A stretch of DNA of 64,000 nt from Acidimicrobiales bacterium (GCA_033344915.1 JAWPML010000001.1:1608369-1672368), one strand, 5' to 3'; positions 51,563 to 60,810 are shown, counted from the stretch's first letter. Program-made: numbers and translations. Notes: generated by a model from the letters alone, not told the origin.

Positions 51563-52645
51563 CGCCCGATCGAGCTCGAGACGCACCGCGGGATCGCGAT
51601 CGTCGGCCACATCGTCGAGGAGGGCGTCGAGCCCGAGCCGCCGCGCCGCCCAGACCGCGTGGGACCGCACGAGCGGCCGGTCGTCGGCCAGCGCGTCCGC
51701 CAACCGCTCGGCAGTGCGGGAATCGGCGGCGTCGCCGGTGTTGCCCAGCACGACGAGCAGGTTGCGCCGCAGGTAGGCGGGGTCACGGTCGGGGATGTAC
51801 CACCGGCCGAGTCGCGCCAGCAGGGTGTCGTCGTCGCTCGCGAGGGCATCGAGCACGGGGACCCAGGCACCGTCGTCGCCGGCATCGGAGGGGCGGCGGC
51901 GACGGATCTGGTTGGGCGGACAGACATCCTGACAGTCGTCGCAGCCGTAGAGACGGTCGCCGAGCGCCTCGCGGAACTCCACGGGGAACGGGCCCTCCGC
52001 CTGCAGCAGCCAGGCGAGACACTTCCGCGCGTCGATCACCCCGGGGGCGACGATCGCACCCGTCGGGCAGCCGTCGAGACACTGCCGGCAGGTGCGACAG
52101 CCGTCCTCGACCGGCGCGGCCGGCTCGAAGGCGATCGGGGCATCGGTGAGGACCGAACCGAGCACCACGAGGCTGCCGACGCCGGGCACCAGGACGTTGC
52201 TGCTCTTGCCCCACCAGCCGATGCCAGCCCGGTGGGCGGCGGCCCGATCGACGAGATGGTTCTGGTCGGCGAGCACGATCGCCCGGTGACCGGCGTCGCG
52301 CAGCGGCTCGGCGACCGCCTCCAGCGCGGCCCGCAGCACCGCGTAGTGGTCCTCCCACGAGTAAGCGGCCACCCGCCCGTTGGGCTGGGACGGATCCGGC
52401 GCCGGTGCTTCCCGCTGGTAGTCGTAGGCGCCGACCAGCAGGGTCCCGGCGCCGGGCAGGCTGCGGGCCGGATCCGTCGAACGGGCCGGATTGCGGTAGG
52501 TGAACTGCATCCCCCCGTGGAGACCGTCCGCCTTGCGCGCCGTCAGCGACTCGAGGACGTCGTCGAAGGGGTCCGCCGTCGCCGCCCCGAACGCGCAGAG
52601 GCCGTGCTGTCGGCCGATCGCCTCGAGCTCGGGGAGCGTGATCAC
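51560..52645 (-). CDS. queG: Epoxyqueuosine reductase
   Basis: The 361-residue cobalamin-dependent Fe-S enzyme performs the last step of queuosine synthesis on tRNA. Two [4Fe-4S] clusters are visible: CRTCRQCLDGCPTGAI plus a following Cys, and CDDCQDVCPPN. The catalytic DQNHLVDRAAAHRAGIGWWGKSSNVLVPGVGS region and a short C-terminal HEAT-like repeat (LADDRPLVRSHAVWAARRLG) are present. The GTG at 52645 starts VITLPELEAIGRQHG; upstream ATGs are out of frame. Confidence 0.94.
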   Translation of the reverse strand: MITLPELEAIGRQHGLCAFGAATADPFDDVLESLTARKADGLHGGMQFTYRNPARSTDPARSLPGAGTLLVGAYDYQREAPAPDPSQPNGRVAAYSWEDHYAVLRAALEAVAEPLRDAGHRAIVLADQNHLVDRAAAHRAGIGWWGKSSNVLVPGVGSLVVLGSVLTDAPIAFEPAAPVEDGCRTCRQCLDGCPTGAIVAPGVIDARKCLAWLLQAEGPFPVEFREALGDRLYGCDDCQDVCPPNQIRRRRPSDAGDDGAWVPVLDALASDDDTLLARLGRWYIPDRDPAYLRRNLLVVLGNTGDAADSRTAERLADALADDRPLVRSHAVWAARRLGLDALLDDVADDRDPAVRLELDRA

Positions 52646-52674
52646 CGCGCCATGGTGACACGCCCTGCGTGCGC

Positions 52675-52950
52675 TCAGGCGACGCCGGGCCGCGGGCTGA
52701 ACCGGCTCGCCGGCACCAGGCCCGCCTCGGCGAGCAGATCCACGGCCCGCCGCTCCTCGGGGTCGAGCACGACCGGCGTGCCGACCTCGTGACCGACCAG
52801 ACAGGTCACGACACAGTCGTCGCACGCAGCGGTGTCGAGCGCGACACACACCGCACAGTCGATCGTGAGCGTGTCGTCGGGAGCGATCTGCCCCGAGAAC
52901 GCAGGACCGGGATGGTCCGGCACGAGGCGGAGGTGGGGATGTGCTGACAT
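52675..52950 (-). CDS. Small Cys-rich protein
   Basis: The 91-residue product has CAVCVALDTAACDDCVVTC, five cysteines including two CxxC pairs that could bind zinc, and LDPEERRAVDLLAEAGLVP. I do not recognise a named family. A TAGGGT box 7 nt before the ATG supports the start at 52950. Confidence 0.75.
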   Translation of the reverse strand: MSAHPHLRLVPDHPGPAFSGQIAPDDTLTIDCAVCVALDTAACDDCVVTCLVGHEVGTPVVLDPEERRAVDLLAEAGLVPASRFSPRPGVA

Positions 52951-52957
52951 GGAACGC

Positions 52958-52963
52958 ACCCTA
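52958..52963 (-). promoter_or_regulatory. -10 element for the Cys-rich small protein
   Basis: TAGGGT on the minus strand ends 7 nt before the ATG. Confidence 0.55.
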
Positions 52964-52983
52964 CGAAGGGGGTATGACACCGC

Positions 52984-52989
52984 TAGGTT
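52984..52989 (+). promoter_or_regulatory. -10 element of the GMC dehydrogenase unit
   Basis: TAGGTT ends 8 nt before a GTG at 52998 and decides this start over an ATG at 52974. Confidence 0.55.
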
Positions 52990-52997
52990 GCGAAGCC

Positions 52998-53432
52998 GTG
53001 TCCGACGCCACCAGCCGCCGTGCGGTCCTGAAGATCGGAGGCGGCGGTGCGCTCGCTCTCCTCATCGGCGGCGCGGCCGGTTGGCTCGATCGACGCGACG
53101 ACGACGCGACGGCGCCGGGGCCCGCCGGTTCGACCACGACCACACCGGACGACTGCGACGGGCCGGAGCTCATCGAGGGCATCGGCGCCGTCGGCTCCGG
53201 GATCCTCACCCTGGGCGCCGCGGCAATCGCGACCCACGGCTGGGACGACCTGGACGAGCTGCTCGCCGACGTCCCGGACCCCACGGCCGACCCGCTGGCC
53301 CAGGCCGCGGCGATCACCGCGGCGGAGTTCCGCGCCGGCGACACGGTCCAGGTGGACGGGTGGGTCCTCGGCCGATCCGAGGCCCGAGCGGCGGCGGCGC
53401 TGGCGCTGATGGACGGTGGCGCGCCGTGCTGA
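52998..53432 (+). CDS. Tat-exported small subunit of a GMC dehydrogenase (gluconate dehydrogenase subunit 3-like)
   Basis: The 144-residue product begins VSDATSRRAVLKIGGGGALALLIGG, a twin-arginine signal (SRRxVLK), then a Thr-rich linker, and a helical domain (DWDDL/ADPLAQAAAITAAEFRAGD) like subunit 3 of membrane gluconate/fructose dehydrogenases. A folded export complex with the next gene product is likely, because that protein has no signal of its own. The 3' end overlaps the next gene by 7 nt. Confidence 0.78.
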   Translation: MSDATSRRAVLKIGGGGALALLIGGAAGWLDRRDDDATAPGPAGSTTTTPDDCDGPELIEGIGAVGSGILTLGAAAIATHGWDDLDELLADVPDPTADPLAQAAAITAAEFRAGDTVQVDGWVLGRSEARAAAALALMDGGAPC

Positions 53433-55027
53433 TCGATGCCCGGACGACCCCGGGTGGCGAGTCCTTCGCGGCCGACGTCTGCATCATCGGCGCGGGAGCC
53501 GCCGGCATCGTCTTGTCGCTCGAACTCGCGGCCGCCGGCCACGAGGTGCTGCTCGTCGAGTCCGGCGGTCACGACGAGGACCCGGCGACCCAGGACCTCG
53601 CCGCCGGAGAGAGCATCGGGCAACCCGCGACGACGCTCGACAGCCCCGTCCGGTTGGACCAGATGCGGCTTCGTTACATCGGCGGGACCACGAACCACTG
53701 GGCCGGCTTCTGCCGCCCCTTCTCCCCCGTGGACTTCGAGGTCCGGGACCATCTCGCCGTGTCGGGCTGGCCGTTCGGCCGCGAGGAAATCGATCCCTTC
53801 ATGGACCGCGCTGCGGAGTGGGTTCGGATCACGGACGCGGACTTCGCCGTCGACCGGTGGGAGTCGAAGCTCGGTCTCCCCGCCCCGCCCATCCGGTCCG
53901 ATCGGGTCGAGCCGCTCGTCTACCAGCTCACGTTCCCCACCAAGTTCGGCCGCGTCTACGCAGCCGAACTCGCCGACACCGCGAACCTGCGGGTGCTCTT
54001 CAACGCCAACGTCGTGAACCTCGCGACGCTCGATGGCGGCGCCGTGCAGCGGCTCGACCTCCGCACCCTCGACGGCACCGCGCTGACGGCAACGGCACGG
54101 GCGTACGTGCTCGCCGCCGGCGGCATCGAGAACCCGCGCCTCCTCCTCGCTTCGCAGGACGCGGACCCGGCCGGCCTCGGGAACGCCGACGACCTCGTCG
54201 GCCGCCACTTCACCGAGCATCTCCAGGTCTACGCAGGGTTCGGCCTGCTCGACGCCGATCCGACCGACATGGTCGGCCTCAACGGAGCCGACGTCACGAT
54301 CGAGACGGGTCGCCACGCCGGCGCGACGCACGGGGCCAAGTTCGCGATCGGGCTCACGGACCAGCACCTCCGCGACGCCGAGACCACCGGTCTCGAGATC
54401 CAGCTGCTGCCGGGCACGTTCCCGATCGGCCAGCCCCTGCAGGAATCGGGCGTCGACATGGACGACGTCGCCGAGCTGCTCGGCCACACCGGCCCGGTAC
54501 CGCCGACGGCCGTCTACCTCCAGGGACTCGCGGAACAGGAACTCGATCCCGAGAGCCGGGTGGTGCTCGGGTCCGCCACAGATGCCCTCGGCATGGCACG
54601 GGTGCAGCTCGACTGGCAGTACAGCGCAGCCGATCGCCGGCGCGCCCTCGACGGCTATCGGGTCGTCGCCGAAGCGTTCGGGGCGTTGGGGATCGGCCGG
54701 GTGCAACTCGTACCCGGTGGTGTTCACGCCGACGCGCTCGACAACCTCGTGCCGGGCGAGTTCCTGACGGTGTACCGCTCGATCCCCGACGAGATCGACG
54801 AGGACGACTTCCCCGTGGGCATGGGCTTCCACCACATGTGCACGACCCGCATGGCCGCGTCGGCCTCGGACGGAGTGGTCGACGAGAACTGCCGGATGCA
54901 CGGCGTCGACAATCTCTGGGTTGCCGGGAGCAGCGTCTTCGCCACCGGCGGCACCGCGACACCGACCTACACGATCGTCGCCCTCGCCGTGCGCCTCGCC
55001 GAGCATCTCGACGACGTGCTGCGCTGA
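53426..55027 (+). CDS. GMC-family FAD-dependent oxidoreductase
   Basis: The 533-residue enzyme has the ADP-binding fold VCIIGAGAAGIVLSLELAAAG, GGTTNHWAGFCRPF, AAGGIENPRLLLAS (GMC signature 2), and the C-terminal GMC domain with GFHHMCTTRMA and TATPTYTIVALAVRLAEHL. It oxidises an alcohol or sugar. The GTG start overlaps the small-subunit stop. Without a signal peptide it is probably carried out by its Tat partner. The substrate is unknown. Confidence 0.9.
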   Translation: MLIDARTTPGGESFAADVCIIGAGAAGIVLSLELAAAGHEVLLVESGGHDEDPATQDLAAGESIGQPATTLDSPVRLDQMRLRYIGGTTNHWAGFCRPFSPVDFEVRDHLAVSGWPFGREEIDPFMDRAAEWVRITDADFAVDRWESKLGLPAPPIRSDRVEPLVYQLTFPTKFGRVYAAELADTANLRVLFNANVVNLATLDGGAVQRLDLRTLDGTALTATARAYVLAAGGIENPRLLLASQDADPAGLGNADDLVGRHFTEHLQVYAGFGLLDADPTDMVGLNGADVTIETGRHAGATHGAKFAIGLTDQHLRDAETTGLEIQLLPGTFPIGQPLQESGVDMDDVAELLGHTGPVPPTAVYLQGLAEQELDPESRVVLGSATDALGMARVQLDWQYSAADRRRALDGYRVVAEAFGALGIGRVQLVPGGVHADALDNLVPGEFLTVYRSIPDEIDEDDFPVGMGFHHMCTTRMAASASDGVVDENCRMHGVDNLWVAGSSVFATGGTATPTYTIVALAVRLAEHLDDVLR

Positions 55028-55043
55028 CCGGCGGACGACGCCC

Positions 55044-55072
55044 TTGACGACGAACAGACGTTCGTCCAAGAT
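55044..55072 (+). promoter_or_regulatory. SOS promoter: LexA box between -35 and -10
   Basis: TTGACG (55044-55049) and CAAGAT (55067-55072) are 17 nt apart. Between them lies cgaacagacgttcg (55051-55064), a full match to the actinobacterial LexA box CGAAC-N4-GTTCG. The gene start follows the -10 by 9 nt. Confidence 0.75.
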
Positions 55073-55081
55073 GATCAGCCC

Positions 55082-56854
55082 ATGTCCGAACAGATGTTCG
55101 ACACCGGAGTCGCCGACCAGCGCTCGCTGGACGACCTCGGCACCGCCCTCCACGACGTCACCTTCGTCGTGATCGACCTCGAGACCACCGGCGGCTCGGC
55201 CAAAAACTGTGCGATCACCGAGGTCGGCGCGGTGAAGCTCAAGGGCGGCGAGTGCCTCGGCACCTACCAGACCCTGGTCGACCCGGGCTGTGCGATCCCG
55301 CCCGAGATCACCATGATCACGGGCATCACCGAGGCGATGGTGATGCGGGCGCCGCGCATCGAGGCGGTGATGCCGTCACTGCTGGAGTTCGTCGGCACCG
55401 GCACCGTCATCGTCGGCCACAACATCCGCTTCGACATCGGCTTCCTCAACGAGGCCCTTCGCCAGCAGGGCCGCGACCGTCTCCCCCATCGTTCGATCGA
55501 CACGCTCGCCCTGGCCCGGCGCCTGCTGCGCGACGAGGTGCCGAACTGCAAGCTCGGCACCCTGGCCGACCGGCTGCGCCTCTCCCACACGCCGAGCCAT
55601 CGGGCCCTCGACGACGCGCTCGCCACCGGCGACCTCCTGCATCTCCTGCTCGAGCGGGCGGGCTCGCTCGGCGTCACCGGGCTCGACGACCTGCTCATCC
55701 TCCCGAAGCTGGCCGGCAGCGCCCAGGCGAAGAAGCTCCCGCTCACCGACGGCCTGCCGCGCGAGCCGGGCGTCTACCTCTTCCGCGACGCACGCGACGA
55801 GGTGCTCTACGTGGGCAAGGCCGCGAACCTGCGCTCGCGGGTGCGCAGCTACTTCTCCACCGACGAGCGCCGCAAGATCGGCAACCTGCTCCGGGAGACG
55901 AAGAAGATCGACCACCACGTCTGTCGCAACGGGCTCGAGGCCGCGGTCCTCGAGGTGCGGCTGATCCATCGCCACCTCCCCCGCTACAACCGACAACACA
56001 CCCGCTCGTCGAAGTACCCCTACGTGAAGCTCACGCTGGACGAGCGCTTCCCCCGCCTCTCCGTCGCCCGGGCCGTCAAGGACGACGGGGCGTTCTATCT
56101 CGGTCCGATCTCGTCGGCGAAGCGGGCGAAGCGGATCATCGAGGCCATCGAGACCGCGGCACCGATCCGACGATGCACGGCCCGTTCCACCGGCACCATG
56201 TCGAAGCCGGTGTGCGCGGCCGCCCAGATCGGCGTGGCCGCGTGCCCCTGCTCGGGGGCCACCAGCGAGGCCGACTACCGGCGGCTGATCGACGATCTCG
56301 TCGACACGCTCTCGCGCGAACCCGATCGCCTCCTGCGCCCCCTCGAAGAACGGATCGAATCACTGGCCCGCGACGAACGCTTCGAGGAAGCGGCCGACGT
56401 GCGCGATCGGGCCGACGCGTTGAGCGGTGCCCTGCGGCGGGGCCGGCGCTTCGACCTCCTCCGGCGAGCCGGACGGGTGCGGGTGTCGATCGGGGCCGCG
56501 TGGGTCGAGTTCGACCGCGGCCTGCTCGTGGCGTGTGGCGCGACGGACGACGATGCCCTCTGGCACGAGGGCCTTCCCGTCGAAGCGCCGACCCTCCCCG
56601 CCCCGGGCGAGCCGCTGGGCGTCCCCCGTCGCGACGAGGCCGACGAGTTGCTCACGATCGTCGCGTGGCTCGAGAAGAACGCGGCAAAGGTGCGCGTCGA
56701 GTCGCTCTCCGGCGTTCTCGTCGAGCCGCTCCCCCGAATCCCCACGTTCGCACCGCAGGGGAAGAGCCCCGCGAGCCGTTCCGCCGAACGCACCGGCGTC
56801 GGTGCCGAGCGGCTCGCCCGGCGCACCCGTATCCCGATACCGCGCGTGTTGTGA
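55082..56854 (+). CDS. DEDDh 3'-5' exonuclease fused to a UvrC/Cho-like GIY-YIG domain
   Basis: The 590-residue fusion starts with a DnaQ-like exonuclease: VIDLETTG (Asp32, Glu34), VGHNIRFDIGFL (Asp118) and HRALDDALAT (His173, Asp178). A linker leads to a GIY-YIG nuclease (GVYLFRDARDEVLYVGKAANLRSRVRSYF, from about residue 230), a four-Cys region like the UvrC cluster (from about 370), and a UVR motif (LEERIESLARDERFEEAADVRDRADAL). UvrC's second nuclease and HhH are absent. Known in actinobacteria; likely repair-linked, and here under LexA control. Confidence 0.93.
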   Translation: MSEQMFDTGVADQRSLDDLGTALHDVTFVVIDLETTGGSAKNCAITEVGAVKLKGGECLGTYQTLVDPGCAIPPEITMITGITEAMVMRAPRIEAVMPSLLEFVGTGTVIVGHNIRFDIGFLNEALRQQGRDRLPHRSIDTLALARRLLRDEVPNCKLGTLADRLRLSHTPSHRALDDALATGDLLHLLLERAGSLGVTGLDDLLILPKLAGSAQAKKLPLTDGLPREPGVYLFRDARDEVLYVGKAANLRSRVRSYFSTDERRKIGNLLRETKKIDHHVCRNGLEAAVLEVRLIHRHLPRYNRQHTRSSKYPYVKLTLDERFPRLSVARAVKDDGAFYLGPISSAKRAKRIIEAIETAAPIRRCTARSTGTMSKPVCAAAQIGVAACPCSGATSEADYRRLIDDLVDTLSREPDRLLRPLEERIESLARDERFEEAADVRDRADALSGALRRGRRFDLLRRAGRVRVSIGAAWVEFDRGLLVACGATDDDALWHEGLPVEAPTLPAPGEPLGVPRRDEADELLTIVAWLEKNAAKVRVESLSGVLVEPLPRIPTFAPQGKSPASRSAERTGVGAERLARRTRIPIPRVL

Positions 56855-56861
56855 CCGGCGA

Positions 56862-58418
56862 TCAGACGCCGGCGAACAGCGGATCGTGTCGATCCGCCGC
56901 GGCGGCCGTCTGCGCGGCGTCGTAGAACACCTTCGTCAGCCGCTCCGCCTCGACGCCGTGGCAGTAGAGGAAGCCCTGATGGTGGTTGATGCCGAGCGCG
57001 AGGAGATAGTCGGCCTGTTCCACGGTCTCCACACCCTCCGCCACCACGGTCAGGTTGGCTGCACCGGCGATGCGGGACACCGCCTCCACCACCGCCTGGT
57101 CGATGGCGTCGTGGGGAAGCTCGGTCACGAAGGCTCGATCGATCTTCAACTGGTGTACGACATCGTTCAGCCGCTTGAGGTGCGACATCGTGGTCCGGCC
57201 GGTGCCGAAATCGTCGAGCGACAACCGCACGCCCTGTCCGGCGATGCCCTCGAGCACGGGCAACGAGCCGCTGAGGTGCTCGGTCACGAGGTCCTCACTG
57301 ATCTCGAGACACAGCTGGTCGGCCGGCAGGCCCGACCATTCGAGGGTCTCGGCGACCCGCATCGGGAACGCCGCGTCGAGAAGCTGGTGTTCCGAGACGT
57401 TGACGTTGATCCGCAGATCCCGGCACCTCGGATTGATCATGTTCCACTGGGCGGCCTGGGCGCAGGCTTCACGCAGGACGACCTCGCCGATACGACCCAT
57501 GAGTCCCGCTTCCTCCGCGACCGGGAGGAACTCGCTCGGGAAGAGAAGGCCGTGGTCGGGGTGGTTCCAGCGCACGAGCGCCTCGGTGGAGTACATCGCC
57601 CGGCGACGGGCGTCGACCACCGGCTGGTAGTGCACGACCAGTTCGGAGTCGAACGACACGGAGAGCGACTGTTCGATCTTCAGTCGGGCGAGCAGGTTGT
57701 GCCGCACCCCCGTGTCGAAGACCGAGATCCGGCACTTGGTGCGCTTGGCTTCGTACATGGCGGCGTCGGCATCGCGCACGAGGTCCTCGGCGGTCACCAC
57801 GGCCTCACTCGACGGATCCCAGATCGCGACGCCGATGCTCGGCTGGATGACGAGCTCGCCCCCGTCGACCGCGAACGGCTCGGCGAACGCCTGGAAGACG
57901 ACCTCGGCAACGCGCGAGATCGAGCCGGGTTGCACCAGCCCGTGGCAGATGACCACGAACTCGTCGCCGCCGAATCGGGCGACGACGTCGGCGGTACGAA
58001 CCGCGTCGCTGAGGCGGTTCGCCACCCCGACGAGCAGTTCGTCACCGGCGCCGTGGCCCAGGCTGTCGTTCACCAGCTTGAAGCGATCCAGATCCGAGAA
58101 CAGCAGGCCGACGCAGGTGCCGGAGGCGTCCCCGCGGGCAATGGCCGCCGACAGTGCCTCCATCAGGCCCGACCGATTGAGGAGTCCGGTCAGCGGGTCG
58201 TGGTTCGCCCGACGCTCCGACTCCTCCAGGTGCGTGACCGTGCTGCGGCCGAGTGTGCGCTGCATGAGCGAGACACCCCCGGCGAGGATCGCGGCGACGC
58301 CGGCCCCGATCACGACGCCGGCGGCGTGCGACTCGAACACGTACAGCGCGGCGAGCAGGCCACCCAGCATGGCCGTCAGCGAAACGACCGTCGGAGAGAG
58401 CAGAAGCCACCGAGTCAC
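56862..58418 (-). CDS. GGDEF-EAL cyclic-di-GMP protein
   Basis: The 518-residue protein has two N-terminal membrane helices (residues 5-55), a GGDEF domain with intact RFGGDEFVVI, and an EAL domain with STEALVRW, NVNVSEHQL, LEISED, LDDFGTG, LKIDRAF and EGVET. All catalytic residues of both activities seem present, so it could make and break c-di-GMP. No PAS or other sensor domain is seen, so the input is unclear. Confidence 0.95.
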   Translation of the reverse strand: MTRWLLLSPTVVSLTAMLGGLLAALYVFESHAAGVVIGAGVAAILAGGVSLMQRTLGRSTVTHLEESERRANHDPLTGLLNRSGLMEALSAAIARGDASGTCVGLLFSDLDRFKLVNDSLGHGAGDELLVGVANRLSDAVRTADVVARFGGDEFVVICHGLVQPGSISRVAEVVFQAFAEPFAVDGGELVIQPSIGVAIWDPSSEAVVTAEDLVRDADAAMYEAKRTKCRISVFDTGVRHNLLARLKIEQSLSVSFDSELVVHYQPVVDARRRAMYSTEALVRWNHPDHGLLFPSEFLPVAEEAGLMGRIGEVVLREACAQAAQWNMINPRCRDLRINVNVSEHQLLDAAFPMRVAETLEWSGLPADQLCLEISEDLVTEHLSGSLPVLEGIAGQGVRLSLDDFGTGRTTMSHLKRLNDVVHQLKIDRAFVTELPHDAIDQAVVEAVSRIAGAANLTVVAEGVETVEQADYLLALGINHHQGFLYCHGVEAERLTKVFYDAAQTAAAADRHDPLFAGV

Positions 58419-58442
58419 TTCTACCCATCGGCTGAACGGGCT

Positions 58443-59480
58443 TCAGGGTGAGGAGGCTGCCAGAGCGGCGACCTTCGCCGCTGCCCGGCCGTCGTCGATC
58501 GCCGCCGCCGCCTGTTCGATTCCGGCGGCGAGATCCGCCGCGATCCCGGCCGCGACGAGGCCGGCCGCCGCGTTGAGCACGACGATGTCGCGCTTCGGAC
58601 CGGGCTCGCCGGCGAACATCGCGGTCGCGATCTCGGCGTTCGCCGCGGCGTCACCTCCCGCGAGGTCGGCAGCCGTCGCCGGCGCGAGACCGAGGGCCGC
58701 GGCGTCGACGGCGATCTCGCGGATCTCGCCGTTCTCCAACGAGAGCATCTGCGACGGACCGGTGGTCGACAGCTCGTCGAGGCCGCCGTCGCCGTGCACG
58801 ACGAGGGCGCGGGTCGAGCCGGTCGCCTCGAGGACCCGGATCATCCGCTCCGCGATCGTCCAGTCCGCCACGCCGATCACCTGCCGGGTGAGCCGGCCGG
58901 GGTGGCTCAGCGGGCCGAGGATGTTGAACACGGTCGGGATGCCGAGCTCGGCTCGCACCGGGCCGACGTGACGCATCGCCGGGTGGAACGTGCGGGCGAA
59001 CGCGAAGCCGACACCGTGGTCACGCACCTGTGCCTCCAGGGCGTCGGGTGAGATCTCCACGTCGATCCCCATCGCCTCGAGCAGGTCGAAGCTGCCGGAC
59101 GTGGACGAGGCCTTGCGGTTGCCGTGCTTGCAGACCGTGGCTCCCGCGGCCGCGGCGACGAACGCCGCCATCGTCGACACGTTGAGCGCCGCGTCACGCC
59201 GGCTCGGGGCCCCGCCCACGCCCACGATGTCGATCGTGGCGTCCGGCACCGACAGCGGCGTCGCCGCGTCGAGCATCGCCCCCTGGAGGCCCGCCAGCTC
59301 CTCGACGGACTCCCCCTTGATGCGCAGGCCGACGATGAAGGCGGCGATCTGCGCATCCGTGGCGTCGCCCGAGAGGATCGTGCCGAGCACCGCCCGGGTC
59401 GTGTCGGCGTCGAGATCGGTGCCGTCGGCCAGGGCACCGAGGATGCCGGGCCAGCCGCCGTGTGCGTCGAGCGTGCTCAT
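58443..59480 (-). CDS. trpD: Anthranilate phosphoribosyltransferase family protein, divergent
   Basis: The 345-residue product follows TrpD throughout: AQIAAFIVGLRIKGES, NVSTMAAFVAAAAGATVCKHGNR, FDLLEAMGID, ELGIPTVFNILGPLSHPGR and VVHGDGGLDELS. The PRPP-binding loop is altered: instead of GTGGDGxxTFNIST it reads GVGGAPSRRDAALNVST, with the Asp lost and about three residues added, and LTNPA has become LSHPG. It may be a TrpD paralogue with another substrate. No other trp gene is near. The ATG at 59480 is preferred over a GTG at 59492. Confidence 0.85.
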   Translation of the reverse strand: MSTLDAHGGWPGILGALADGTDLDADTTRAVLGTILSGDATDAQIAAFIVGLRIKGESVEELAGLQGAMLDAATPLSVPDATIDIVGVGGAPSRRDAALNVSTMAAFVAAAAGATVCKHGNRKASSTSGSFDLLEAMGIDVEISPDALEAQVRDHGVGFAFARTFHPAMRHVGPVRAELGIPTVFNILGPLSHPGRLTRQVIGVADWTIAERMIRVLEATGSTRALVVHGDGGLDELSTTGPSQMLSLENGEIREIAVDAAALGLAPATAADLAGGDAAANAEIATAMFAGEPGPKRDIVVLNAAAGLVAAGIAADLAAGIEQAAAAIDDGRAAAKVAALAASSP

Positions 59481-59505
59481 ATGGGGCGGCACCGTAGCGC
59501 GCTGG

Positions 59506-59511
59506 TAGCGT
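59506..59511 (+). promoter_or_regulatory. -10 element for leaderless membrane protein gene
   Basis: TAGCGT ends 7 nt before the GTG at 59519. Confidence 0.55.
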
Positions 59512-59518
59512 CCGCCGA

Positions 59519-59923
59519 GTGCTGCATTCGCTGAACCGCTCCGCGGTCCTCGTCGGCGCCGCGTGGTGCCTGGCCATCGCGGTCCCCGCCGCCATCGTCA
59601 CCGCGGTGCTGGCCGACGACGACGCCGGCACGAACCAGTCGAACTGGGTCCTCGTCGCCCTCCTCGCCATCGTCGTCGCCTACCTGCTCGGCGGCGCCCA
59701 GGCCGGCCGGCGTGTCCCCGACGTCGCCTTCCTCAACGGCGCCGCCGCCACCCTGCTGGCCTTCGCCGTGGTGCAGACCATCGGCATCGTGCGTCGCCTG
59801 ATCGCCGACGAGGGCATCAGCTGGAGCGGCCTCGTGTTCAACGCGCTCCTCGCCCCGTCCATCGGCATCGTCGGCGCCTGGTTCGGCGCCCGCCGCGCGC
59901 TGCGCGACTCCGCCGAATCCTGA
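59519..59923 (+). CDS. Small integral membrane protein
   Basis: The 134-residue product has four membrane helices (about 8-32, 43-60, 70-92, 105-125) and short loops; I do not recognise a family. The leaderless -10 box sets the GTG start. Its TGA stop abuts the TCA (reverse stop) of the next, convergent gene, forming the palindrome TGATCA. Confidence 0.78.
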   Translation: MLHSLNRSAVLVGAAWCLAIAVPAAIVTAVLADDDAGTNQSNWVLVALLAIVVAYLLGGAQAGRRVPDVAFLNGAAATLLAFAVVQTIGIVRRLIADEGISWSGLVFNALLAPSIGIVGAWFGARRALRDSAES

Positions 59924-60742
59924 TCAGGGAATCACTGCCTCGATTTCGACGAACCGCTCATCGGCCGCGATCGCCATGGATTCGAGCCCGGCCGCGAACA
60001 CGGCACCGGCAACCGCGACACGGTTCGCCTCGTCGGCCGTCAGCGACGCCCGGAACTCGTCGAGATCGGCGGGCGACACACCCCAGAGCGCCTGCGACAT
60101 GCACAGAGGGGACGCACCCGCGTCGACCCACCGCCTCCCGACGCCGCTCGTGAGCCGGTCGACCTCGGCCTCGGGCAGCTCGTGGACTTCGTCCAACTCG
60201 AGCGCGATCAGCCACGTGAACGCCGGCTCCAGCCGGAAGAGGCAGTCGATCGAGATCGCCACCGCGTCGGGACCGGCGACCGCGACGTCGCACTCGTCGC
60301 GGGGCACCGGCGGATGACCGGGACCGAACAGCGTGTTCCCGAGGAAGCCCTCGACCCAGCGGGACACCACGGCATCGTCGACAGCCTCGAAGTCCCAGTT
60401 CGCGGCGGTCAGCGACTCGACCGCCGCCTGATAGTCGACCAGGGGCATCCCGACGGCGAGCGAATCGGCGCTGATGTGAACCGACTCGAGCCAGCGCTCG
60501 ACGGCCACGGATTGCACGGCGAGCGACGCACCGGCCGCGAGTGAGCGGAGCGCCGCGTCCCAGTGCTCGCAGGGCGACAGGTCGTCCTCCACGATCCGGG
60601 CCGCGCTCGTCGACGGCGCGGTCGTCACCGACGGCGTCGGGAGCGTGTCGGCGACCGGAGTGTCCTCGGGGGCCGAGGTGCCACAGGCCGCGGCGAGGAG
60701 TGAGAACACCACGATCGAGCAGATGGTTGCGATGCGAGCCAT
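59924..60742 (-). CDS. Putative lipoprotein of unknown function
   Basis: The 272-residue product has a signal peptide with lipobox SLLAAAC (Cys20), a Thr/Ser/Pro-rich linker (TPSVTTAPSTSAA), and a helical domain with a few cysteines (SPCEHWDAALRSL, RDECDVAV, SPLCMSQALWG) that might form disulfides outside the cell. I recognise no family. The ATG at 60742 is chosen for a normal signal peptide. Confidence 0.75.
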   Translation of the reverse strand: MARIATICSIVVFSLLAAACGTSAPEDTPVADTLPTPSVTTAPSTSAARIVEDDLSPCEHWDAALRSLAAGASLAVQSVAVERWLESVHISADSLAVGMPLVDYQAAVESLTAANWDFEAVDDAVVSRWVEGFLGNTLFGPGHPPVPRDECDVAVAGPDAVAISIDCLFRLEPAFTWLIALELDEVHELPEAEVDRLTSGVGRRWVDAGASPLCMSQALWGVSPADLDEFRASLTADEANRVAVAGAVFAAGLESMAIAADERFVEIEAVIP

Positions 60743-60797
60743 GGCGCAGCCATCGGCCGCGGACATCAACTCGTGAAGGGTGACGTCCAGCGCGTCG

Positions 60798-60803
60798 TAC
60801 ACT
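60798..60803 (+). promoter_or_regulatory. -10 element of rnpB
   Basis: TACACT ends 7 nt before the inferred 5' end of the RNA at 60811. The same spacing separates -10 boxes from start codons elsewhere in the window. Confidence 0.55.
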
Positions 60804-60810
60804 CAGTCAC

